Below, in pieces: positions 7,063 through 16,094 of a stretch of DNA of 24,890 bases. The first letter of the stretch is position 1. Every line of letters begins with the position of its first letter. A program made the translations under genes and the position numbers. The stretch comes from JAHWJR01 sp035942035 (GTDB lineage Bacteria > Actinomycetota > Acidimicrobiia > Acidimicrobiales > CADCSY01): assembly GCA_035942035.1 (NCBI GenBank), contig DASZDK010000112.1, positions 1 through 24,890 of the forward strand, written 5' to 3'. The notes under the pieces are model-generated. The model was not told the origin of the DNA and searched no databases. It saw only the letters and a list, made by a program, of their open reading frames with translations.

Positions 7063-7797
7063 CTAGGCCAGGCCCGTGAGCTTTTCCTCCGCCTTCCGAG
7101 CCAGGTCCTCGGTGATGGTCGAGTCCAGTCCCCCACCGCCGCCGCCGAAAGCGGTCGCGTCGATGGCGATGTGGAACAGGCCTGCCACGGCGTCGCCCTG
7201 TCGGAAGAAGACGAGGTCGGCGGCCATGGGGAACTCCAGCTCGCCGAAGTCCGGGTCGGCAACCGTCGTCACCGTCCCACTCAGTCGCACGGCCAAGGAT
7301 TCGTCCCCCAACTCTGGGAACGAAACGGCGGACAACTGACCAGTCACGGTGTTGCCGTCCTCGTCGGTGGTGTCGAACTCCCCGCACTCGTCGATGGCCT
7401 GCCGCAGCTCGGCGAACCTCTTCTCGGCCTCGCCGCCGTCGAACCGTCCGACGACGTGCGAGACGAAGGGCCCTATCTCACTTCCCTCGAACGACGCCTC
7501 GGCCTCGGCGTCGGGTTCATCGTTGCTGATGTCGAGGCCGTCGCAGAACTCCGCAGCGCCCTCGTCCTCCTCACCGGCATCGGGGCTGGTCATCCAACCG
7601 GTCGGCATGTCCTCGAGGGTGAGCAACGCCTGCTCCACATCGATGCCTCCGGACCCCTCGTCCTCGTTCCCGTCGCGCCCGGTGTCGCCTTGCGCAACGT
7701 CTTCGACCGTGTCGGCTCGCTCGGCCGGGTCGTCCTCCCCACTGCACGCGCCGCTGACCAGGCCCAGCACCGCGATCATCGCGACGACCTTCTTCAT
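7063..7797 (-). CDS. Lipoprotein of unknown function
   Basis: A 244-residue secreted protein. It has a basic start (MKKVV), a hydrophobic core and the lipobox LVSGAC with the lipidated cysteine at 18. An acidic, low-complexity linker (about 19-50, rich in D, E and G) follows, then a globular domain. Two cysteines in the mature part (FCDGL and DECGEF) could form a disulfide. The pattern of a PTGW segment followed by alternating beta-strands resembles exported sensor-type lipoprotein domains of actinobacteria, but I cannot assign a family. An AAGGGAG ribosome-binding site precedes the ATG at 7797. It is convergent with murB and divergent from the methyltransferase-like gene. Confidence 0.8.
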   Translation of the reverse strand: MKKVVAMIAVLGLVSGACSGEDDPAERADTVEDVAQGDTGRDGNEDEGSGGIDVEQALLTLEDMPTGWMTSPDAGEEDEGAAEFCDGLDISNDEPDAEAEASFEGSEIGPFVSHVVGRFDGGEAEKRFAELRQAIDECGEFDTTDEDGNTVTGQLSAVSFPELGDESLAVRLSGTVTTVADPDFGELEFPMAADLVFFRQGDAVAGLFHIAIDATAFGGGGGGLDSTITEDLARKAEEKLTGLA

Positions 7798-7907
7798 GAG
7801 AGCTCCCTTGTACCGCAGACGAGACCGTCACATCATGGCCCGAACCCGCGACGGGCGTGCTTCCTCGCCGGGGCGACCGCCAGGGCGCCAGCAGTGGCAC
7901 CCGCCCC

Positions 7908-7913
7908 TACGAT
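7908..7913 (+). promoter_or_regulatory. Candidate -10 element (TACGAT)
   Basis: TACGAT fits the actinobacterial TANNNT -10 pattern and is placed 7 bases before an ATG at 7921. A transcript starting at about 7920 would begin at or next to that ATG and run into the gene at 7984. No clear -35 is visible, which is common for this group. Confidence 0.35.
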
Positions 7914-7983
7914 CTCGACCATGCGGAGCACTACTCGGGCATGCGGCCGGGCGACTGCCGCCGGAACGGAGTAGAGGGCACGC

Positions 7984-8703
7984 GTGAGTGCTCGTTTCGA
8001 GGAGCTCGATCGGCGGCCGACGCCGATGGGCGAGATCAGCCTGCGGCGAAGGCAGGAACCATCGCTGGGGGTCGACGTCTACGAGGCCAGGTTGGACGAC
8101 GAGTTCCTCATGTCGAGCCTTTTCACGGTGGCGGAGGTGGAGCTGGCCAGGTTGGCGCTCGCCGAGGTCCCGGGCACCGATCTCGACGTCGTCGTCGGCG
8201 GGCTCGGGCTCGGCTACACGGCACGAGCCGTCCTCGACGATCACCGGGTGCGGTCACTGCACGTCGTAGAGGCGCTGGGCGAGGTGATCGGCTGGCACCG
8301 GCACCATCTGCTCCCGCTCGCCGCCGAGCTCACCTCCGATCCCCGGTGCCACCTCGTGGAGGGTGACTTCTTCGCCATGGTGGCGAACGCCTCTCAGTTC
8401 GCGGCGCACGCGCCGGACCGGTGCCACGCCGTGCTGGTGGACATCGACCACACGCCGCGCCACCTTCTGCATCCCGGCCACGCTCCCTTCTACGCACCGC
8501 AGGGACTGCGGCGCCTGGCCAGCCGCCTTCACGCCGAGGGAGTCTTCGCCCTGTGGTCGGACGACCCGCCCGACGGGGACTTCCTGGCGGCCATGGAGAA
8601 TGTCTTCGCGTCCTGTGAAGCCCATGTGGTCACGTTCCCGAACCCGTACACAGACCAAGACGCAGCCAACACCGTCTACGTCGCCAAGGTCGGATCGACC
8701 TGA
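7984..8703 (+). CDS. Spermidine-synthase-like protein (SAM/dcSAM-binding Rossmann fold)
   Basis: A 239-residue cytoplasmic protein with the fold of spermidine synthases and class I methyltransferases. An N-terminal segment with SLRRRQEPSLGVDVYEARLDDEFLMSS resembles the small beta domain of spermidine synthases. The nucleotide-binding motif GGLGLGYTA is at 72-80, the acidic end of strand 2 at VVEALGE, and a later D in VEGDFF. LVDIDHTP stands where spermidine synthases carry the catalytic Asp motif. The exact substrate cannot be decided: aminopropyltransferase and methyltransferase are both possible. The start is GTG, and a possible 17-residue ORF ends 9 bases upstream. Confidence 0.8.
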   Translation: MSARFEELDRRPTPMGEISLRRRQEPSLGVDVYEARLDDEFLMSSLFTVAEVELARLALAEVPGTDLDVVVGGLGLGYTARAVLDDHRVRSLHVVEALGEVIGWHRHHLLPLAAELTSDPRCHLVEGDFFAMVANASQFAAHAPDRCHAVLVDIDHTPRHLLHPGHAPFYAPQGLRRLASRLHAEGVFALWSDDPPDGDFLAAMENVFASCEAHVVTFPNPYTDQDAANTVYVAKVGST

Positions 8704-8788
8704 CGCCGCTGCACCATCGCCACGCACCATTGCCAGGTTGGCGTGCTCCGAAGCGGGCGACCGCGGCAATGCGGTCACCGACTGGCAA

Positions 8789-8867
8789 GGCATGCTTGGG
8801 GGATCGAACCCAGGCGCCCGGTGCGCTTTGGCGCGAGCACGTCCGGGTAGACGGCCTAGACCACACC
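8789..8867 (-). other. Degenerate tRNA-like element
   Basis: On the minus strand the 79 bases begin GGTGTGG and end GCATGCC, which pair at six of seven positions (two wobbles) like an acceptor stem. A T-arm-like GGGTTCGATCCC lies at the expected place near the 3' end. A D-arm-like hairpin (CGTC-TACCCG-GACG) and a central GCGC-CAAA-GCGC hairpin lie between. There is no clean 5-bp anticodon stem with a 7-base loop and no T33, and the T stem has an extra C. It reads as a decayed tRNA or a tRNA-shaped structure rather than a working tRNA. Confidence 0.3.
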
Positions 8868-8889
8868 GACGTGTCGAGGAGGGCTTGGG

Positions 8890-9060
8890 ATGACCGTCCT
8901 GTTCCTACTGCTGCTGATCGCTTTCGCCGCGGCTGGCGGGTTCCTGGCCCAGTTCCTGGAGGTTGCAGGAATGTTCATCCTCGTGTTCGTCCTGGTGGGG
9001 CTCATCATCGGCCTCGTGGTGGTGGTGGCCATCAAGCGGGTCCTGCGTCTCGATAAGTGA
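8890..9060 (+). CDS. Small two-helix membrane protein, 56 residues
   Basis: A short gene with a strong GAGGAGGG ribosome-binding site about 6 bases before ATG 8890. The product starts MTVLFLLLLIAFAAAGG, continues through a second hydrophobic stretch (MFILVFVLVGLIIGLVVVVA) and ends with a basic tail, IKRVLRLDK. Two membrane helices with a short loop (QFLEVAG) between them are predicted. No family recognised. It lies in the gap after the spermidine-synthase-like gene and is convergent with the FAD oxidoreductase. Ribosome-binding site quality and clear hydrophobic patterning make it likely real despite its size. Confidence 0.6.
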   Translation: MTVLFLLLLIAFAAAGGFLAQFLEVAGMFILVFVLVGLIIGLVVVVAIKRVLRLDK

Positions 9061-9093
9061 GTCCGCCCCAACGTGCCAGCACGGGTATGGCCA

Positions 9094-10659
9094 CTACAGC
9101 GAGAGCACCTGCCCGGCGTCGATGAGGCGCTGCTGCAGCGCAGGCACGGGTACGTCATGGGGTGTCCCCGCATGGACAGCGGCCAAGGCCGCCGCCTCCC
9201 CCGCGGCGTGGCCGAGGCACATCCACGTTGGTTCCATCCGCACGGAGGAGAAGGCCACGTGGCTGGCGGACAGGCACACCGGAACGAGAAGGTTGTCGCA
9301 CTCCTCACGGAGAGGGAGCAGCGAGCGGTAAGGGACCCCGTACGCGGGGACGGCAACGGACAGATAACCCTCGTTGAAGACGGCTGCGGTGCGACTGAAC
9401 TCCGGGAGGTACTGCCAGGTCCGCTGCACTTCGCGGATGTCGATGTTGTAGGACCCGACGGCGACGACGTCGCCAGGCATCGCACCACCGGCCACGTCGC
9501 TCTCGGTGAGAACGTGCTCGCCGACGAGCCGGCGGCCTTCGCGCACGTAGAGCTGGTGTGGCCAGCCGCCGGTGTCCACGAACTCGTCCACGCATAGCCC
9601 CCACCGGCGCATCTCCGTACTGATGTGGCGGGGGACGCCCGGGTCAGTGACCAAGAAGTACAGCAGGCCCTGGGTGTAGTGCAGGTGGTGCCTGCGGATG
9701 GCCGCCCGCTCCTCCACGTCCGCTTCGGGATAGTCCCAGTTGCTGCCGTCGAGAAGATTGAGCGACACCGGCCCGATGGAATTGGCGTCTGTCTTGTTGC
9801 CCGGCAACAGGTCGGGGACAAGCACCATCAGAGAGCCGGCAGTGATCGAGTCGCCCTTGGCCGCCAGGTACCGGGCCAGGAGCTCGTAGCGGCACGGGTC
9901 GTAGGCGTCGGGGGGTGGGAACGGTCGCCGCTTCGCTGGATCGTCAGTCAGACACAGCCGGAAGGCGTAGGCCTGGACGGCGCCGTCGCCCCGACCGGGG
10001 ATGTCTTCCGGCCAGCCGCCGCCATCGAGGGCAGGAGGACGGATCAACGGCAACAGCGCGCCGTCGTCAGTGGAGAAGGGCGACAGCAGCACGTCGAAGT
10101 TGTGGCGCGAGGGACGCGTCGCCGGCTGGCTTCCCGCCCATCTCTCTCGGTGCAGCCATCGCGGTTCCCGGCCCACGCGGTAGCGGGCACCGGCAGCGGC
10201 GAGGAGATCCCCCTCGTACGAAGCGTCGACGTAGGTGGCGGCGTGGATCCCGCGCTCGCCGGTGTTGATCCCCGTGATCCGGGCGTCGGTCAGGCTCACC
10301 CGCCGGAGGCGTTGGCCCAGCTCGACGCGAACGCCTGCCTCCTCGAGAAGCTGTCTCAGGAGCGCCTCGGCAATGTGAGGCTCAGGTCCCCGCAGCTCCC
10401 ACAGTGGTACTCCGTAGTGATCTGCAACTCGCTGGTAGAACTCTCGCGTCACCCCGCCGATGGCTGATGAGTGACCGACGTCCGTCCATCCCAGCCCGCC
10501 GGACACCATCCCGCCGATGTGACTGCCAGGCTCAAGTAGCACGGTGTCGGCGCCGGCCCGGGCAGCGGCGACCGCCGCGGTCACCCCTGCCCCTGTGGCG
10601 CCGTACACGACGACCTCGGCCTCCGTGGGGACGTGGTGGGCGGCGGAGACCACCGTCAT
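9094..10659 (-). CDS. FAD-dependent oxidoreductase (FAD_oxidored type)
   Basis: A 521-residue flavoprotein. The dinucleotide-binding motif is at the N-terminus (VVVYGATGAGVTAAVAAARA, with E43 as ribose-binding acid in LLEPGS), followed by HIGGMVSGGLGWTD. A second conserved block, ATYVDASYEGDLLAAAGARY at about 142-161, is typical of the FAD_oxidored family (PF12831) along with the C-terminal CLGHAAGEAAALA that closes the FAD site. No signal peptide is seen, so it is cytoplasmic. Substrates in this family are mostly unknown, with links to sugars and organic acids. It lies 24 bases after the pyruvyl-transferase-like gene and is probably co-transcribed with it. Confidence 0.85.
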   Translation of the reverse strand: MTVVSAAHHVPTEAEVVVYGATGAGVTAAVAAARAGADTVLLEPGSHIGGMVSGGLGWTDVGHSSAIGGVTREFYQRVADHYGVPLWELRGPEPHIAEALLRQLLEEAGVRVELGQRLRRVSLTDARITGINTGERGIHAATYVDASYEGDLLAAAGARYRVGREPRWLHRERWAGSQPATRPSRHNFDVLLSPFSTDDGALLPLIRPPALDGGGWPEDIPGRGDGAVQAYAFRLCLTDDPAKRRPFPPPDAYDPCRYELLARYLAAKGDSITAGSLMVLVPDLLPGNKTDANSIGPVSLNLLDGSNWDYPEADVEERAAIRRHHLHYTQGLLYFLVTDPGVPRHISTEMRRWGLCVDEFVDTGGWPHQLYVREGRRLVGEHVLTESDVAGGAMPGDVVAVGSYNIDIREVQRTWQYLPEFSRTAAVFNEGYLSVAVPAYGVPYRSLLPLREECDNLLVPVCLSASHVAFSSVRMEPTWMCLGHAAGEAAALAAVHAGTPHDVPVPALQQRLIDAGQVLSL

Positions 10660-10683
10660 CGCCTGGTGATCACCGTCCAGGGC

Positions 10684-11553
10684 TCAGGTGCCGACGAGCG
10701 CAGCGATGAGCTGGTCGCCGACCTCGGGCAGGAGCTCGCGGCCCTGGGTCGCGGCCTCGGTGACCGCACCACTGGCGGCCGGACTGAGGCACCAGTCGAG
10801 CTGCTCGAGCAGAGACTCCTCGGAGAGCTCGCCGGCGGTCAGAACGGCGGGCCACCCGAGTGACGCTGCCTGGCGGCTGACCTTCCCCCCGCCCGGGAGC
10901 GGGTCGACGGCGACGGCCGGCGTCCCGCGACGGAGTGAGAGGACGAGCCCGTGGAGGCGCGTGGTCACCACGGCATCCATGCGTTCCAACGCAGCCTCGA
11001 CGTGACGGAAGTGCTGGGCCTCGAAACCGCGGGGATCGACTCGGGTGCCGAGCCGAACCACCGCTACGTCTCGTGTGGAGAGTGCCCCATCGATCAGCGA
11101 GTGGACGTCGTCGTGTCGGGCGTCGGGGTACTCAGGTTGGCTGTGTGACTGGACGAGGCCCACCACGGGCGGCAGCCGCTCGTGGGGGACCGCGAGCGAC
11201 AGATCGGGGCGGTGGGCCTCGGCACTGTCACGCTCGATGACGGCATGCCAAGCGTCGGGCGTGGCGTCGACCACGGAGACGCCGACGGCGATCCGACGAG
11301 CGTGGGAGAACCGGGCCACGAGCTCTTCGACCTGCGGCCCGGCGGCGGGGCCGCACACGAACAGCAGGTGCGAGTACTCCTCCGGGCGCACCTCGTCGAG
11401 TCTCACACCGTCGGGAAACGCCGGCGAGAAGGCGACGTGATACGGCACGCCTGCCTCATCGAGCCAGCAACACGCAGCTTCCGCTGCCATGAGGTCTCCC
11501 GCCGTTGCCTCGCCATGGAAGAAGCTGAACCATCCGGTGACGAGCACGAGCAC
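10684..11553 (-). CDS. Polysaccharide pyruvyl transferase-like protein
   Basis: A 289-residue protein resembling the polysaccharide pyruvyl transferase family (GT-B-like fold; transfers ketal pyruvate from PEP to sugars). Family-like features are the N-terminal WFSFFHGEATAGDLMAAEAA, a central helix-strand pattern with FVCGPAAGP, and the C-terminal signature VVTTRLHGLVLSLRRGTPAVAVD near 200-222. It is shorter than most members (about 350-400) and lacks a classical Gly-rich GNxGD start, so catalysis is not certain. The start is GTG at 11553 with GGAAGAG upstream. It is first in a two-gene minus-strand unit with the FAD oxidoreductase and diverges from the GH13 operon, with a 15-base palindrome between the two. 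Confidence 0.7.
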   Translation of the reverse strand: MLVLVTGWFSFFHGEATAGDLMAAEAACCWLDEAGVPYHVAFSPAFPDGVRLDEVRPEEYSHLLFVCGPAAGPQVEELVARFSHARRIAVGVSVVDATPDAWHAVIERDSAEAHRPDLSLAVPHERLPPVVGLVQSHSQPEYPDARHDDVHSLIDGALSTRDVAVVRLGTRVDPRGFEAQHFRHVEAALERMDAVVTTRLHGLVLSLRRGTPAVAVDPLPGGGKVSRQAASLGWPAVLTAGELSEESLLEQLDWCLSPAASGAVTEAATQGRELLPEVGDQLIAALVGT

Positions 11554-11690
11554 GGCTCAGACTCTTCCCGGGTGGCGGCGGACAAAACGCCTCCCGCCTT
11601 CACCACGGCCAGGACCCGTTCGCTCAGGCAGGGCGCCTACAACTACATCTGACCACGATGCCCTTGGACCCTCACCCGTGCTGCGCCACC

Positions 11691-11705
11691 GAACCGATCC
11701 GGTTC
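11691..11705. promoter_or_regulatory. Perfect hyphenated palindrome, candidate operator
   Basis: GAACCG-ATC-CGGTTC is a perfect 6-3-6 inverted repeat in the 215-base region between the divergent pyruvyl-transferase-like and GH13 genes. It sits about 20 bases upstream of a GAATAGGT element, so it could control the GH13 operon, the minus-strand pair or both. No regulator gene is adjacent. Apart from this, the -10-like element and the GH13 ribosome-binding site, I see nothing else in this gap. Confidence 0.4.
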
Positions 11706-11723
11706 CTCTGTCCCCCTTCCCGG

Positions 11724-11731
11724 GAATAGGT
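11724..11731 (+). promoter_or_regulatory. Candidate -10 region (GAATAGGT) of the GH13 operon
   Basis: GAATAGGT contains TAGGT and lies 37 bases before the GH13 start; a good ribosome-binding site (GGAGG, 11756-11760) lies between. The identical 8-mer occurs before coxB at 17815. The function is inferred from position. Confidence 0.35.
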
Positions 11732-11768
11732 CAGCGACGGGGCGGCGATCACCACGGAGGCGTCGGAA

Positions 11769-13426
<1,658 letters not shown>

Positions 13427-13430
<4 letters not shown>

Positions 13431-14056
13431 ACACCGACGGCCGTGGCCGGGGGCAGGACAACGGCCGCCACGACGACACCCCGCCGGGCTGGACCAGCAA
13501 CCCTTCCATATGGGCTCAGCGGCTGCCGATCATCGGGCTCGCACTCATCGGTACCGGCATCGCCGGTTATCTCGGGGCCTTCCAGCTCGGACTGATCGAT
13601 TCCGTGTGGGAGCCGTTCTTCGGAGACGGGAGCCAAACCGTTCTGACCTCCAAGACCTCCCACCTCCTGCCCGTCCCCGACGCCGTCCTCGGAGCGCTCA
13701 GCTATGTCGCCGACGCGGTGACCGGCGCCATCGGCGGAACGAAGCGATGGAAGACGATGCCGTGGATCGTCATCATCTTCGGCATCGCCGTCGGCCCGCT
13801 CGGGGCCATCAGCATCTTGCTGGTGATCCTGCAACCGGTGCTCTACGACTCGTTCTGCACCCTGTGTCTGGCCTCTGCCGTGGTGTCGGTGGCCATGATC
13901 GGTCCTGCCGTCGACGAGGTCCTCGCCAGCCTGCAGTTCCTGAAGCGCCGACGCACCCAGGGCCGTTCGCTGTGGCGTGCCTTCTGGGGTGTCGACGGGG
14001 ACGACGACGTCACCGCATCGCCTACCGAGCTGGCTGGGGCCGGGGGCGCTCGCTGA
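13427..14056 (+). CDS. VKOR-like membrane protein (CTLC, loop cysteines absent)
   Basis: A 209-residue integral membrane protein with the active-site FCTLC (C144, C147) at the start of a transmembrane segment, as in the vitamin K epoxide reductase family. Hydrophobic segments occur at about 32-55, 105-133 and 143-160; further helices may lie around 80-98. The family Ser/Pro region appears as TSKTSHLLPVPDAVLGALSY. No other cysteine is present, so the loop pair that shuttles electrons in classical VKOR is missing. A hydrophilic N-terminal (about 30 residues) and C-terminal tail flank the core. The GTG start overlaps the GH13 stop by four bases, and the stop overlaps the following ATG by one base. 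Substrate unknown. Confidence 0.75.
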
Positions 14057-14427
14057 TGGGCGCCCGACTCGTCGCCGTGGCCGCCGGCGTGTGGCTGATG
14101 TTCTCGCCTGCTGCTTTCAACTACGTCGACACGGTGCCGGAGGCCAGTGATCGCATCGCCGGACCGGTTGCCGCCGCACTTTCCTTCGTCGCCATCTGGG
14201 GCGTCGCGCGCGCCTTGCGCTGGGCCACGTTGCCGATCGGCTTGTACCTCATCGTGGCTCCGTGGGTGCTGGGTTTCCCCACGGATGCCGCCGTCAGCAA
14301 CCTCGCCGCGGGCGTCATCTTCGTCGTCACTGCCTTCGTCCGTGGCGGCGTCAACGAGCGCTACGGCGGCGGCTGGATGTCGCTGCGGGATCCGTGTCCA
14401 GGTGTCGATCTCCCAGCCCGCAGCTGA
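14056..14427 (+). CDS. SPW-repeat membrane protein
   Basis: A 123-residue membrane protein with two related units, each with a hydrophobic helix ending in an S/A-P-W/A-like turn: GVWLMFSPAAFNY near residue 12 and GLYLIVAPWVLGF near 62. This matches the SPW repeat (PF03779), a family of small membrane proteins of unknown role. A helix follows each unit. The C-terminal 25 residues (RGGVNERYGGG onward) are hydrophilic. Start and upstream stop overlap as TGATG, so translation is coupled to the VKOR-like gene. The PhoD-like gene begins 5 bases after the stop. Confidence 0.75.
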   Translation: MGARLVAVAAGVWLMFSPAAFNYVDTVPEASDRIAGPVAAALSFVAIWGVARALRWATLPIGLYLIVAPWVLGFPTDAAVSNLAAGVIFVVTAFVRGGVNERYGGGWMSLRDPCPGVDLPARS

Positions 14428-14432
14428 GGCCG

Positions 14433-16067
14433 ATGGCACGCCTGCTCCTCGGCCCGATCCTGCGCCGGGTCTCGACCTCGGATGCAACCGTATGGGTGGA
14501 GACCGACGAACCCTGTCGTGTCGAAGTGCTGGGGTACGAGGACGCCACCTTCTGCGTCGAGGGCCACCACTACGCCGTTCTCGACGTCCAGGGCCTCTCT
14601 CCCGGGGAGGTGACTCCGTATGCGGTCCACCTCGACGGAGAGCAAGCCTGGCCCCTCGACGACGGCCTGCCCCCTTCGACGATCCGGACGCTGCCCGGCA
14701 ACGGTCGTCTTCGCCTCGTTCTTGGCTCCTGCCAGCAGCGAGCCCCTCATCAGCCACCGTGGACCCTGCGACCGAGCGTCGACAAGCGTGGGCTCGGCCC
14801 CGACGCACTCCTCGGTGTGGCCTACGGCATGGCCGTCGGCCGTAGTCCCCGCCCCGACGCCTTGGTGCTCATCGGCGACCAGGTCTATGCCGACGAGCCC
14901 AATCCGGCGACGGTCCAAGCGCTGCAACACCGACGTGGGGGTCCGCCGTGCCCGGGCTGGCCCGAAGTCGCCAACTTCGAGGAATACACCTGGCTCTACC
15001 AGGAGGCGTGGCGGGAGGGTCTGATGCGCTGGTTGCTGTCCTGCGTGCCGTCATTCATGATCTTCGATGACCACGACGTGATCGACGACTGGAACACGTC
15101 GCTGGCATGGCGCCAGAAGGTGGAGCAGTACCCCTGGTGGTCGGGAAGAATCCACGGCGCCCTCATGGCGTACTGGCTGTACCAGCACCTGGGGAACTCG
15201 GCATTTACCGAGCGTCAGGACGACGACCTCCTTGCTGAGGTGCGCTCCCAGTCAGACGGCGGCCCGGCGCTGCGGGCGTTCGCCGAGCGGGCCGATGTGG
15301 GAACGCCTGGCGACGGGGGCCATCGCTGGAGCCATGTGCACGACCTCGGGCCGTGCCGCCTGATCGTGCTCGATTCCCGCAACGGTCGCCGTCTGCGTCC
15401 CGGTGAGCGAGCGATGCTCGGCGACGCCGAGTGGGCGTGGTTCGACGACCTCGCTCGAGGTGGTTTCGACCACCTCTTGATCGGTACGTCCGTGCCCTGG
15501 ATCCTCCCCCGCTCGCTCCACAACCTGGAAGCGTGGGACGAGGAGGTGGCCGGCGGGGCATGGGGACAGCCGGCACGCCGGTTCGGGGAATGGCTCCGCC
15601 AGGCGATCGACCTCGAGCAATGGGCGGCGTTCGGTTCCTCGTTCGAGGACCTGGCCTCGGTCGTTGCCTCGGTCGCCGCCGGCGAGCGTGGCCCAGCACC
15701 CGAGACTGTCCTGGCCCTCTCGGGCGATGTCCATTTCGGCTACGTCGCTGAGGCCACGCTCGGGGGCACCAGCAGGGTGCGCCAGATCGTCAGCTCGCCA
15801 CTGCGCCAGGCCAGCTCGCCGATGGAGCGGCGGGCGCAGCGGGCCGCCATGACCTTCCCGTTCTCCCTCCTCACGAGCGGGCTGATGATGACGACGCCGC
15901 GAGCCCGCCCACGCTTTCCCTGGCAAGTGACGGACGGGCCCTGGTTCGACAATCATGTGGTGTTGCTGGAGTTCCAGGGCCGACGCGTGACCATGCGGGC
16001 CGAGCGAGCGGTTCTCGGCGAAGACAACCAGCCGCTCCTCGAGAACATCATGGAGCGCGAGCTCTGA
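14433..16067 (+). CDS. PhoD-like metallophosphatase
   Basis: A 544-residue protein of the alkaline phosphatase D family, phosphomonoesterases or phosphodiesterases using a binuclear metal site. An N-terminal beta domain (about 1-85, with TVWVETDEPC) precedes the catalytic domain. Metal-site motifs are visible: LGSCQ near 98, IGDQVYADEP with D149, FDDHDVIDDW with D212-D215, and LSGDVHFGY with D432 and H434. No signal peptide or Tat motif is evident, unlike classical secreted PhoD, so this is probably a cytoplasmic member. I chose ATG 14433, 5 bases after the previous stop; in-frame codons further upstream overlap the SPW gene and would add an Arg-rich segment of no family likeness. Last gene of the operon. 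Confidence 0.85.
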   Translation: MARLLLGPILRRVSTSDATVWVETDEPCRVEVLGYEDATFCVEGHHYAVLDVQGLSPGEVTPYAVHLDGEQAWPLDDGLPPSTIRTLPGNGRLRLVLGSCQQRAPHQPPWTLRPSVDKRGLGPDALLGVAYGMAVGRSPRPDALVLIGDQVYADEPNPATVQALQHRRGGPPCPGWPEVANFEEYTWLYQEAWREGLMRWLLSCVPSFMIFDDHDVIDDWNTSLAWRQKVEQYPWWSGRIHGALMAYWLYQHLGNSAFTERQDDDLLAEVRSQSDGGPALRAFAERADVGTPGDGGHRWSHVHDLGPCRLIVLDSRNGRRLRPGERAMLGDAEWAWFDDLARGGFDHLLIGTSVPWILPRSLHNLEAWDEEVAGGAWGQPARRFGEWLRQAIDLEQWAAFGSSFEDLASVVASVAAGERGPAPETVLALSGDVHFGYVAEATLGGTSRVRQIVSSPLRQASSPMERRAQRAAMTFPFSLLTSGLMMTTPRARPRFPWQVTDGPWFDNHVVLLEFQGRRVTMRAERAVLGEDNQPLLENIMEREL

Positions 16068-16078
16068 GGCACGTTGCA

Positions 16079-16091
16079 CCGATCTCATCGG
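16079..16091. terminator. Short hairpin between convergent genes
   Basis: CCGAT-CTC-ATCGG, a 5-bp stem, falls in the 27-base space between the PhoD-like gene and the patatin gene, which converge here. There is no T-run, so termination is only a possibility. Confidence 0.2.
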
Positions 16092-16094
16092 CGA

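Noticed and set aside
14262..14432. Extended N-terminus of the PhoD-like protein
   Set aside because: The extra residues overlap the SPW-repeat gene in another frame and are Arg/Gly-rich. ATG 14433 gives a normal family N-terminus 5 bases after the previous stop.
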